A stretch of DNA of 15,387 bases, taken from positions 1-15,387 of the forward strand of contig LSSK01000498.1 of NCBI GenBank assembly GCA_001969505.1, written 5' to 3'. Both the position numbers and the translations under genes were made by a program. The stretch comes from Zancudomyces culisetae (taxonomy: Eukaryota; Kickxellomycota; Harpellomycetes; Harpellales; Legeriomycetaceae). Under the pieces are notes generated by a model. The model had not been told where the DNA came from. It made no database searches and saw only the letters and a program-made list of their open reading frames with translations. Positions 1 through 8,482 of the stretch are shown in pieces; position 1 is the first letter of the stretch, and each line of letters begins with the position of its first letter.

Positions 1-85
1 CCCCCCCCCCTTTCCTTCCCTCCTTCCCTCCTCACCTATTGTGGGGAATTGTTTTTTTTAACAACATTATAAACTTTAAAAATGG

Positions 86-102
86 ATATATATATATATA
101 TA
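86..102. repeat. (AT)n microsatellite
   Basis: An uninterrupted alternating AT run of 17 nt in AT-rich upstream sequence. It could be a TATA-like or nucleosome-poor promoter element or a simple microsatellite; nothing here distinguishes these. Confidence 0.8.
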
Positions 103-618
103 AACATCAATAAACGCCGTAACACACTAATCCCCACCTACGTATTCAATAGTATAAATACTTTTCAAATAAACCCCTTGAATTATAAGTCCCAACATCA
201 TTAAATTATTTCTAATATAACCATCACTAGTGGAAATAGTGGAGACACTTATTTATCTACCCATTATATTATTTGTTGGATTATTCATTGTTTGTCAACG
301 GCTATAGTGAGGCTTGGTAATATATCACTTTCTGGGTTTTAGTGTGCCTGAAACTGTCAATTACCCTAGCACATTCCTTGTATTTGTTCATTTAGGACAC
401 TAAAGAGGTAAATATTACGTTTATCTATTCGTATATTCAAGTTTCTACACAACAGAAAAAAAACACTTGAGCAGCGGATTAATGACACAATGCACAAATA
501 TAAAATATCGAGTGCTAAATGATCATGGTGGTGATAGTGATGAGTGTTGTGGAGATATAGATGTGGAGGTATATATATACACGCGCACAGAAGGGAGGGA
601 GAGGTGAAAGAGGGGTAA

Positions 619-982
619 ATGCGTTTTTCAAAAGTGTAGCGGTAGTATACTGAAATGAAGTAACTCTGTCTTTATCTAACTTGTTCTCAAACTAAGTTTT
701 ATAGTAATCATAGATAATAAAAAACGAAAAAGAAACTTGAGGTCAGCGATAGAGATTATATAAATATTTAAGGGTTCATCATATATCAGGATAAAGTGTA
801 TGACACAGGCTATTTCGAGAAATAACAGTTCTATTATAGATATATTGTCACATCCTTTGGTTTTTCCACTTTTATTTATACGGATATAAGCATATATTCA
901 TAGATATACGTGTATACACTTGTATCGAAGAAGCAAAAGGCATATGAGATCAAATTTTGTCAAAGACCTTACTGAGCAATAA
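619..982 (+). promoter_or_regulatory. Four short upstream ORFs before the bZIP start
   Basis: Every ATG between 600 and 1044 opens a short frame that closes before the main start: 619-639 (6 codons plus TAG), 655-663 (ATG AAG TAA, 2 codons), 800-889 (29 codons plus TAA) and 944-982 (12 codons plus TAA). They do not overlap one another or the main ORF. The last stop is 62 nt before the bZIP ATG. This is the layout used for translational control of GCN4/ATF4-type bZIP genes, but that role is inference. In sequence this AT-rich, four ATGs in about 425 nt is not above chance, and the transcript start is unknown. Confidence 0.35.
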
Positions 983-1044
983 ATACCACACATATAGCTA
1001 AAAATAAAAAAAACAAAAAATCACAAGGAACCAAGAGTGTAAAG

Positions 1045-2579
1045 ATGGAATTTATATTTGGATCGAATTGTGGTGGAGAGTACCCTAACAGAAACAACAG
1101 TAGTAGCAATAGCAATAGCAACAATGGAAGAAACAACAACAGCAATAATAATGCTAGTACTAGCAGTGATGAGTATCTGATCAATACAATGAGTGCAGAG
1201 TTACTTGGAGCGAGTGAGACATTCAGTGGTAGGCCAAACGAGCCTGCATCCAATGTGTTGTCTAATGGGAGTAAAAAAAGGCCAAGACTTGAGCAAACTA
1301 GCAGCGGAAGTTGCAGTGGAAATCAGAATGAGGGCGAGAATGGTAAGGGCAAACTTTGTAGCTAATTATCCATGTGACTATCAAAAAAAAACACACATGT
1401 GTACAAACAGAGTATCAATGAGGCAGTTTTGTAAGCATAAATAAATAAATAAATAAAAATTAGAGGAAAGGGGCGATCAGTCGCCTAGATCACTACGAAG
1501 AGCACGAAATGCTGAAGCAGCTGCGCGGATGCGACAAAGGCAGCAGCAACGACTAGATGCGCTGGCCAAACAACGCGACGAGTATGTTGAAAGGATTGAG
1601 AAGTTGAAGGAGGAAATTGCACTATACAGGAACGGGGTAACGTATTTCAGTAGAGTGGCATCCAGCATTAACCATATTGCCGAAGGTAATGTACAACAGT
1701 AGTAATTATATTTTAGCTGTGTTGTGTAAGCACTGAGTACAGAGTTTAATCGAAAAGTGGAAAAATGTGCTACTAATATAAATAGAGATGAAAAAAATTG
1801 AAAAAATGAACCTGCAAATAACCAATGAGTGCAAGCAGCTGGCATCGGAATTGGATGGGTTGATAAATGGAAAAATAAGCAAAAATAAGGGCAAGGGTAG
1901 AGCTAATGGTAGTAGCAGTGCTAAAAATACTAATGGTAAAGGTAATGCGAACCATGACTACGACCATGAGCAAGCAAGCAGCAGCGACCAAAGTGCAATT
2001 ATGGATCGTTTTTTGCTGGAACATGGGGTGACAAAGACACAGGGGATAGGGTTGAGTTTGATAAGCAAGCCAACGCAAGTGCAAGCACATCAAATATATG
2101 ATGCAAACGGAACTGTTGCTGGGAGCAGTAATGGTGGTAGTAGTAGCAATAGTGTTGGGCTAGGAATTAATATGGAAATGGGGTTGAATATGGGATTAGG
2201 ATTGGATATGGGACTGGGTATGGGCATGGGTATGGACATGGGTGTGAGTGCGGGTGCGGGTGCGGGTATAGGGAATGGGGCGAGAACGAGTCTTGTAAGT
2301 GGAAGCATGAATGGGAGTAGTGCTCACGATAACAGTTTTGGAGCTGAAATGCCTAGCGATGAGAACAATGGTACGAGTAGTAGTGGTAAAAACAGAAGCA
2401 AAAGCAATGGTAAAAGCAGGGAAATGGACAAGGGTAAAGGCAGATGTACTGGCGGTAGTAGTGGTTATAATGGTGGTAGCGGAAGTAGTGGCAGAACAGG
2501 TGGTGATCAACAGACACAGGCACAGGCTCAGGCTAGGATAATAAATGGATTCAACAGCCATCAAACAGACTGGTGCTAG
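1045..2579 (+). CDS. bZIP transcription factor, ATF4/CYS3-like basic region (3 exons)
   Basis: Exons 1045-1342, 1464-1685 and 1786-2579 join in phase into a 437-residue protein. Introns of 121 and 100 nt start GTAAGG and GTAATG and end TAG; the second has a branch-like TACTAATA. Exon 1 is Asn/Ser-rich, with a basic KKRPR (residues 77-81) that could be a nuclear signal. Exon 2 encodes the bZIP: the basic region RRARNAEAAARMRQR (111-125) carries the invariant Asn115 and Arg123, and a zipper with Leu133, Tyr140, Leu147 and Tyr154 at heptad spacing follows. The A-R-M-R part, with a hydrophobic residue where GCN4 has Ser, is closer to the CYS3/ATF4 pattern than to GCN4; that subfamily call is inference. 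Exon 3 adds a short helical stretch, then low-complexity Ser/Gly/Asn sequence with a Met-Gly block at about 298-330. It should bind DNA as a dimer in the nucleus; target genes are unknown. Confidence 0.85.
2157..2268 (+). repeat. Met/Gly-rich low-complexity coding repeat
   Basis: Within exon 3 of the bZIP gene, units of the type GG-(purine)-ATG, or its Leu variant, recur and encode alternating Gly-Leu, Gly-Met, Asn-Met and Asp-Met pairs, ending in Ala-Gly pairs (AGAGAG). The DNA is imperfectly hexameric, consistent with expansion by slippage. Protein function is unknown; it may be a disordered or activation segment. Confidence 0.75.
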
Positions 2580-2831
2580 TACGAAACACAAAGTGGTATC
2601 CACAATTTATACAATACTTGTAGTATTTATCGTCAACTTTACTTTCAATTAGTAGAAACGGCAGGTGTTCGATTTTATAGAAATAAATTTATACGTATAA
2701 ATCCAAAGTTTTGGAGGTGTTCATTTCCATTAAAACATTATATAAAAATAAAACCAAATGTAAAGTGTAATTAGAAATAATCTTGCAACAACGAAAAAGA
2801 ATACAAAAATATGATGAGATGAAATAAAAAA
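2580..2831. other. Convergent intergenic gap (bZIP and MCM2 3' ends)
   Basis: This AT-rich 252-nt spacer separates two genes that end toward each other. It must hold both 3' UTRs and both cleavage sites. AATAAA occurs on + at 2682-2687 and 2747-2752. No TTTATT (a - strand AATAAA) is present for MCM2, so MCM2 probably uses a variant signal or one inside the bZIP gene. Confidence 0.6.
2682..2687 (+). terminator. Candidate poly(A) signal AATAAA for the bZIP gene
   Basis: A canonical hexamer 103 nt after the bZIP stop codon; a second copy lies at 2747-2752. Chance copies are common in DNA this AT-rich. Confidence 0.4.
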
Positions 2832-5800
2832 TTAATTGTTCTGGAAGTGTTTATAAATGGCACGCTCAGCCAAATCCACGGTAAAGTCGTGGGAAGAAAG
2901 GAAGTTAGAAGTCAAGAAGTTTTTAAGGTCGTATATGTGAGAAGCAGCAGCCAAGTTTTCAAGGTCTTCCAGAGGAATATTAACTTGAGCAGGGAAGGCA
3001 GAAATACCGTTTTTGTACTGATACAAAGTGACTTTGTCCTGGACCAAGCGACACAACAACATATAAAGCAGTTCATTGTGATCCGAGTGGGAAGAGAGAT
3101 ATTTGCTAAAGCTGCGTTTGAGAGCTTTGTAAACAGAGAATTTCTGAGCAGAAATGAACGAATTGAGGGTCACGCGAATGGCAACATCAATGTCGTCCGC
3201 GCGAACAAAGTCACGCAGGTGCATACGTGCACGAGCTTCACTGAGGCGGACAATGGACTCTATGTGGCGGACAGTGATGGGGATACTGCCAGTCATCAGC
3301 GACTCGCGGCGGAGCTCGGCATAGAGATGCGAGATTTTGTCAGAGTCGACTTGGTGGATTTTAGGAGTAATATTTTCGCGGGCATACATGATATATTTCT
3401 TCAAAAGGTTTTGAGGAATCAGTTCAACGTCCGAGCCAACAGCAGTCGAAGTAGAGTTGGCGGAACCCGAGGCGGGAGAAGAGTCTGGGTGACTGCATAT
3501 ATGACTTTCAACGACAAATCTACCCAACAATTCGTCACGAATAGGATCAACCGAATCGCGGACAACACACAGAACATCGAAGCGAGACAATATAGGCTCG
3601 GTCAGGTTAACGTTCTGCGAAAACGTTAGTGATGGCTTATAGCGGCCGCCGATTGGATTGGCTGCAGCAATAACAGAACAGCGTGCATTGAGAGATGCCA
3701 CAATACCGGCTTTGGAGATGGAAATGCTTTGTTGTTCCATCGCTTCGTGAATACTAGTACGGTCAGCATCGTTCATCTTATCGAATTCATCAATCATACA
3801 CACACCACGATCAGCCAGCACAAGCGCCCCACCCTCCAGCGTCCACTCGCGCGTTACAGGATCTTTCCGCACACCTGCCGTAAGTCCAACAGCACTTGCA
3901 CCCTGGCCTGTTGTAAACACCGCACGGTGGGCAGTCTGTTCAATATATTTGAGGAACTGCGACTTGGCGGTACCGGGATCACCAAGCATTAGCACGTTGA
4001 TGTCACCACGCGTTCGCAGCTTGCCACCTACGTTTTTGGATACACCACCAAACAAACACAGAGCTAGCGCAGTTTTGATGTCGTTGTGGCCATAGATCGA
4101 TGGAGCCATCGATTTGATGATTCGCTTTTCCAAATCTTTGCTTCGTGACAATGTCCGGATCTGCTTGCGATCCTCTTCTGTCATTTTAAATGCGGAAAAT
4201 TCGTCTGATTTTTTGAGTATATGGTTTGCTTCAATCACTGTTGTAAACACCGGAAATCCTTGACGTGCATTGAGCGATGCGTCATAGCTGTAGCAGTAAA
4301 TACCTGTGACCTCAATCTCCTCTCCTGGCTTGGCCTTATCTATCAGATCCCACAGGAGTATTACCTCGCGATGTCTAGGGAGCCGACCTGGTGGTACCGA
4401 GCCTGGTGTTTCCTGTAGGGTTATCTTTTGATAGTTCCGGTATACAGTATTTTCCGAGTTTACTGTGAATGGGCCTTTGCTTTGGCAGTTTGTACATGCA
4501 CCTATCTTGATTTCTGTCTGGTTATCTTGGTAAAAGGGCCCTAGGACCGCACCACATTTTCCACAATCAAACTTGACATATTTTAGCTGCGGAAACACGC
4601 CAGTCCGTCTGCTGACTACCCCCGATACTCGCACCATTGTGTTCAGCTGTATCTGTCGCAAGTCTCGAATACTGGTTGTTGTTGGCAATCCTGAGATTCG
4701 TACATGTATCTCTGGACGAATTCTTGCATAGTCTGGAAACACTGTAAGCACCGCATCCATTGCCAGATCATCCATTATTGCAAGCATCTCTCGTGGCGCG
4801 TTGGCCAAAAAGTATCCCAAAAGTGGTTTGGCCATCGCCAAATGTGGATAGTATACTTCCAAACTTTCCCCATTAATTTCTCCCAATTTCCTAATTCGTT
4901 CTCCGTATACCGACGACCCCTTTTCGTCCACAAAAGTAAGCAAAAAGTTTCTAAAGTCTCGTGCAATAGCCTGTCTGGGTCCTGGCTCGCTTATCCACGT
5001 CCCAACGGATTCTCCTTTGATGTCCCTCAGGTCCTCAATTGTCAACACCCGCTCTTCGTCGTCAACATCAATTGTTCCATCCAGTAATGACATGTGGATG
5101 CTCTTATCCCCTGTTGTTCTTCTTCTCCTTCTTCCAAGCCTATCAAGATCAAGTCCATACTCGTCCCATCCCTCTTCGTCCATGCCTTGAAGAAATGCAG
5201 CGGGAAGCCGTGATTTACCTGTAAATCTTCCCTCCTCCATGTCTCTTCTTCTCAATCTGGCCTCAACTCTTGCTCTTTCTCCAGGTCCCATTTCTGTATA
5301 TTCTGTATTGTCATCCAAATCTCTCTCATCATACCTGTCAAGTGCCTCTATTCGCTTGTAGTCTTCTTCCATCCCCTCTCCAAATAGATCCTCTCCATCT
5401 TCCTCTTCTTCTTCCCCAGGACCACCGTCGTTTCCTTCCATTGCCAAATATTCTCCCTCCTCCTCTTGCCCCTCGTTCTCATCCTCTTCTATTTTTTCTT
5501 GTGCATCTGCGTAATCCATTTCATTCTCAACATCTTCAACACTCAAATCTGGCCCGTACGATGGCGTGAACGGTGTAAATGGCGAAAATGGTGGCGATGA
5601 TGGAATATTGGTTCCTCCTCTGTATGCTGGTGGACTAGACAAGTATGACATTCCACCCCCTGGTGTCTGTGGAAATGTGACTTCTTCGTCTGACTCGTCT
5701 GATTCTACCACCTCTTTAGCCTGTCTTTTGTTTCCTCGTTTGCTCTATTGCATTATAAGGGTTTTGTAAATAAATATGTTTCTATTTTCTACTCATATCG

Positions 5801-5843
5801 GTTTATTGTTGTTTAAATGTTTTTTTTTTTGTATATTTACCAT
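2832..5843 (-). CDS. MCM2: DNA replication licensing factor MCM2 (2 exons, start codon on its own exon)
   Basis: MCM2 is a subunit of the hexameric MCM2-7 helicase that is loaded at origins and unwinds DNA in S phase. The main exon, 2832-5744, is one frame of 971 codons including the stop. It holds an acidic N-terminal region, a zinc finger C395-x2-C398-x19-C418-x2-C421, Walker A GDPGTAKS (589-596), Walker B IDEFDKM (652-658) and the arginine finger SRFD (721-724). Opening this frame upstream leads to a TAG at 5747-5745, before any usable ATG. An ATG at 5843-5841 is followed directly by GTAAAT, and a 96-nt intron (5840-5745) ending in that TAG joins it in phase to AGC AAA CGA. The predicted start is MSKRGNKRQAKEVVESDE, giving 971 residues with a basic, NLS-like head as in other MCM2 proteins. 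The start exon is inferred; the rest is certain. Met33 (MSYLSS) would be a fallback start but would lose this basic and acidic head. Confidence 0.95.
5745..5840 (-). other. Putative intron immediately after the MCM2 start codon
   Basis: Read on -, the 96-nt segment begins GTAAATATAC and ends TGCAATAG. It separates ATG (5843-5841) from the MCM2 reading frame, and the splice is phase 0. Its GTAA donor and TAG acceptor match the other introns in this window. No strong branch motif is seen. Confidence 0.6.
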
Positions 5844-6333
5844 ATCTACAGTTCTTGGTCTATTGTTCTATTCCGAAGATATTTGCTATATTTTAATTGC
5901 CGATATTATTATATATTTTACAAGTTTGTTGTATCTGCTTTTGCATGTATTATATTATTGTTTATATTTTTATATTTTTCTTTAAAAAAGTTGAAAACCC
6001 CACCTGTACTATATATGTCTTTTCCTTTTTTTTCGTTCTTGTCTTTTTCATCAGCTTATGTTTGCTTTTTATCGAAAATCCAATCTTTTAAAAATAAACA
6101 ATAAAAAAATCACCACATTCCCCTAATTGGTTCGATTTATTTACTTTTTTGCTTCTGCAAATTTCAATTTTTTTTTTTCATCAATGGTTGATTTATTAGA
6201 AACAGACTACTAGAATATTCATACATTCCAAAAACTTTCCGCATCGGAACCATTCAAAAATAATGCTATATTAAAAGCAAGTAAGCTACTCTGCTAGATA
6301 AACTAACTCCATTCTTGCATTGGCACCAGTACT
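5844..6333. other. Intergenic region: shugoshin 3' side and MCM2 promoter
   Basis: The two co-oriented - strand genes are separated by 490 nt. The + strand is T-rich (so the transcribed strand is A/purine-rich). TTTATT at 6192-6197 and 6136-6141 reads AATAAA on -. No ACGCGT (MCB) or clear E2F site, as might be expected before a replication gene, was found here. The short T-rich reading frames on + are not credible proteins. Confidence 0.6.
6192..6197 (-). terminator. Candidate poly(A) signal for the shugoshin gene
   Basis: AATAAA on the - strand, 137 nt after the shugoshin stop codon; another copy lies at 6136-6141. Confidence 0.35.
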
Positions 6334-7969
6334 TTATACCTTCTTGAACGGTTGAGGACACCCCTTTCTCATTTTGCTATTGTTTTATTTTTATCGCATA
6401 CAAATAAGTAGTTGTTGAAATCAGCCATGCGTCCAGGGTATGTGATCCTTAGCATCATTATCTGTGAAATAAATATATACATACCTGTTCAGGCTGGGAA
6501 GTCTGTAATTAATTGCCTTTCTATCTCTACTAGCCCTTTTTTCGTCTATTCATGTAAACATCGGTGTTATTTTTATACTAGCTTTCTCAGCAATCAGTAC
6601 CAAGAAAAAATAGGTGCATTACCTTTTATTGCCAGATCCATTTTACAGCGAACAGGCTCATTCTTTGATACATTGTCTCTTCTGTAATCACTTGCCTGTT
6701 CTATCTTTAAGTTTGCATCTACATTTACAAAACAGACCTTGTTTTCTGACTCTTTTTCACCAGAAGTATTGGTTTTTTGTCTGCATTTTCTTGTCTTTCT
6801 CATGTTTTTTGCACCCCCACTCCTGTTATTCCTTGAAGTCCTTGCCTCTCTTTTCTTTTCATCCAATTCGCCAGAAGTTTCAATATGCGCAAAATCTAGC
6901 ACTTTAATAACCAGTTAATACTTTATTTTAGTAAAAAAAATCACTCTTCTTTTCTGGAAACAAGAATGAAATTGTGTACCTTTTTCCTGGTAGCCATATT
7001 TATTGCTTGTTTTATTTTCAAAACCGGTTGGTAATTTCTCTATTTCTGTTTTAAACGGTTTTATCGTCAAACTCTCTCAAGATGTTAAATACTCAAAATA
7101 AAGAAAAATAAAGAAAAGAAACATATTACCTGTTCCGGGTTCATTCCCTTCAATAATCCCTGAAAGAGTTGGCGTAAATTTCTTTTTTCTTCGAGTGATC
7201 GTGCTTTTGTTTAAATCTTTTATAGTTTTTTTGATCTTTAGCTCCCCATTTACAAGTGTTTCCGTTGACATATCATCATCATCTTCATCTTCATCGTCAT
7301 TATTATCATCTTTTACGGATGTGTTGGATCTTGAGTACTTTTCCAATAAATCATCAAAGTCATGCCCGTCCAGGGTATTTATCTTTTCAACCAATTTTGA
7401 AAGCACTAACGATAATAGCTATTACGAAGTATATTATCAGTGTTTTATATAATTTCAGTAAAAATCAAACCAAAATAAGCCTAACCAAACCAAATCAGGC
7501 GTACAAGTATATGAAAACAGGTGTGTATCTCATATCTACTTTATAAAATCCACACATACCTGTTTTACTGATGGACGATGTTTCATTCTGCATTTTAGGC
7601 TTTTGTACTTTGATTTGTAAACAGCCGATGCCCTCATAAGCACAGTGTTTTCCTTAGCAAGTTTATTTTTTTCCTCTTTTAATCTCGATACAGTTCCTTG
7701 CACTGCGTTTAACCGCCTACAATTAGTTATTCTCAAACCATTAAACCAGCTTTATTTTATTTTTGTCTCAGTATGGTCTATGATTACGAAAGCTCTTGAA
7801 AAAATTATATAAAAAAACCGTTCAAATAATGCTAGTTGTAAGTAAGTACCTCGCCAGATTGATGTTGGATATACATAGCTGTGTATAGCTATCTAAAAGT
7901 TGTATTGGTATTTATTAATAGTCGAATTTAGCACAAAATACAGAAATACTTACTCTTTTTATCATTCAT
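6334..7969 (-). CDS. SGO1: Shugoshin, centromeric cohesin protector (8 exons)
   Basis: Shugoshin recruits PP2A to centromeres and shields cohesin from cleavage or phosphorylation. Exons on -, in order: 7969-7954, 7892-7850, 7716-7560, 7418-7130, 7039-6980, 6895-6623, 6545-6485 and 6376-6334. All join in phase to 313 residues; introns are 61-141 nt. An in-frame TGA two codons before the ATG fixes the start. An N-terminal coiled coil (about 18-62) contains NKLAKENTVL, like the Shugoshin_N pattern. Next come an acidic Asp/Glu run (109-121), a basic RRKKK (148-152) and a Lys/Arg/Ser-rich middle. The C-terminal signature reads RASRDRKAINYRLPSLN (283-299) in exon 7 and continues SKMRK (300-304) in exon 8, matching the family's S-R-x-R-K...Y-x-x-P-S-L-x-x-K-M-R. 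Softer points are the exon 4 acceptor (TAG at 7421-7419, chosen because the next AG breaks the frame), a CAG 6 nt earlier for exon 5 (two extra residues), and the GTAC donors of introns 2 and 5. Confidence 0.8.
7263..7313 (-). repeat. Trinucleotide (ATC/ATT-type) run encoding an acidic tract
   Basis: On + this is a run of CAT/CAT/CTT/CGT-type triplets; read on - within exon 4 of the shugoshin gene it gives GAT/GAA/AAT codons, an Asp/Glu/Asn block with ten acidic residues in thirteen. Length variation between isolates would be expected. Confidence 0.75.
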
Positions 7970-8344
7970 ATTTCAAAAATCTTGAATTTCGCACGTTTAT
8001 TCTTTTAGATATGTACTGGATTAAAGAGGGAAATAAAACTATACAAGTTATAAAACAATTTGCGACTTTTCCAAGCAAATAGATAGAATAAGAGCTTTGT
8101 ATCTTTCCACTTGACGCTACATTCAATTAGCATTTGGTATATGATTTTTTACGACAATTGAAAGACGGTAGGGAAATGCGGGTATAAATACTTTTAAAAC
8201 GAATGGAAGGGTAACTATATTATGCTTTTTTTGTTTAATAAATGCTAGTTTGTACCTAGGTGTGGTGCATTTACCGTTTCTGCAATTTTGTCTAGTACAA
8301 TTGAAAAAAAAACTATATATACAATAATATTATACTCTACGATA

Positions 8345-8354
8345 TTTATTTATT
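8345..8354 (-). terminator. Candidate poly(A) signal for TTC36
   Basis: Overlapping AATAAA hexamers on -, 129-138 nt after the stop codon. Confidence 0.35.
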
Positions 8355-8406
8355 TCATCAATACCAAACAAAATATATTTTAGAAACTACACTACAAAAA
8401 ATCCAA

Positions 8407-8425
8407 CCCCTCCCCCCCCCCCTCC
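8407..8425 (-). repeat. C4-T-C11-T-C2 tract (G-rich on the transcribed strand)
   Basis: On - this reads GGAG11AGGGG and starts 58 nt downstream of the TTC36 stop, so it is probably inside that gene's 3' UTR. It has enough G in short spacing to fit a quadruplex pattern. It may equally be a plain homopolymer that varies by slippage. Confidence 0.75.
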
Positions 8426-8482
8426 AAATCTATCGGCGCTCAATGCTACAAACACAAGTTATCAACTGTAACCGGCGGTAAT

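Larger units (their letters stand above)
1..1044 (+). promoter_or_regulatory. Upstream region and probable 5' leader of the bZIP gene
   Basis: No convincing coding sequence is seen in this kilobase. It opens with a C10 run and a C/T-only stretch (about 1-33), carries an AT dinucleotide run at 86-102, and has a purine-rich, G-containing block at about 520-616 that includes AGGGAGGGAGAGG and AGGGG. The last 425 nt contain four short closed upstream reading frames (annotated separately). An in-frame TGA at 973-975, with no ATG between it and 1045, supports 1045 as the first in-frame start of the downstream gene. The transcription start cannot be placed from sequence alone. Confidence 0.5.
7970..8482. 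other. Intergenic region: TTC36 3' side and shugoshin promoter
   Basis: 513 nt between two co-oriented - strand genes. The 8345-8354 segment (TTTATTTATT on +) supplies AATAAA hexamers on -, about 130 nt after the TTC36 stop. The C-run at 8407-8425 lies closer to that stop. No gene is supported in the remainder; a 60-codon + frame at 7900-8082 overlaps the first shugoshin exon antisense and has no recognisable content. Confidence 0.6.

Noticed and set aside
969-1253. Leu-rich hydrophobic - strand reading frame opposite bZIP exon 1
   Set aside because: It is the antisense shadow of the Asn/Ser-rich repeat (AAC/AGC codons read backwards as Leu codons).
2196-2603. Thr/His-rich - strand frames over bZIP exon 3
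   Set aside because: Their repeats mirror the Gly/Met/Ser repeat on +; they have no independent domain, and the + frame continues a bZIP exon in phase.
2847-3629. 260-codon + frame inside MCM2
   Set aside because: It lies antisense to the conserved MCM2 C-terminal half, with no recognisable content.
5751-5753. ATG as MCM2 start
   Set aside because: It is followed two codons later by TAG in the MCM2 frame, so it cannot start the protein without splicing.
6128-6140. tRNA B-box-like GGTTCGATTT
   Set aside because: No acceptor stem, anticodon arm or A box could be placed around it.
6448-6484. 37-nt intron after shugoshin exon 7 (ending GCTAAG), giving a different C-terminus
   Set aside because: It is too short compared with the other introns, ends in AAG, and loses the Lys-Met-Arg end of the family motif that the 108-nt intron restores.
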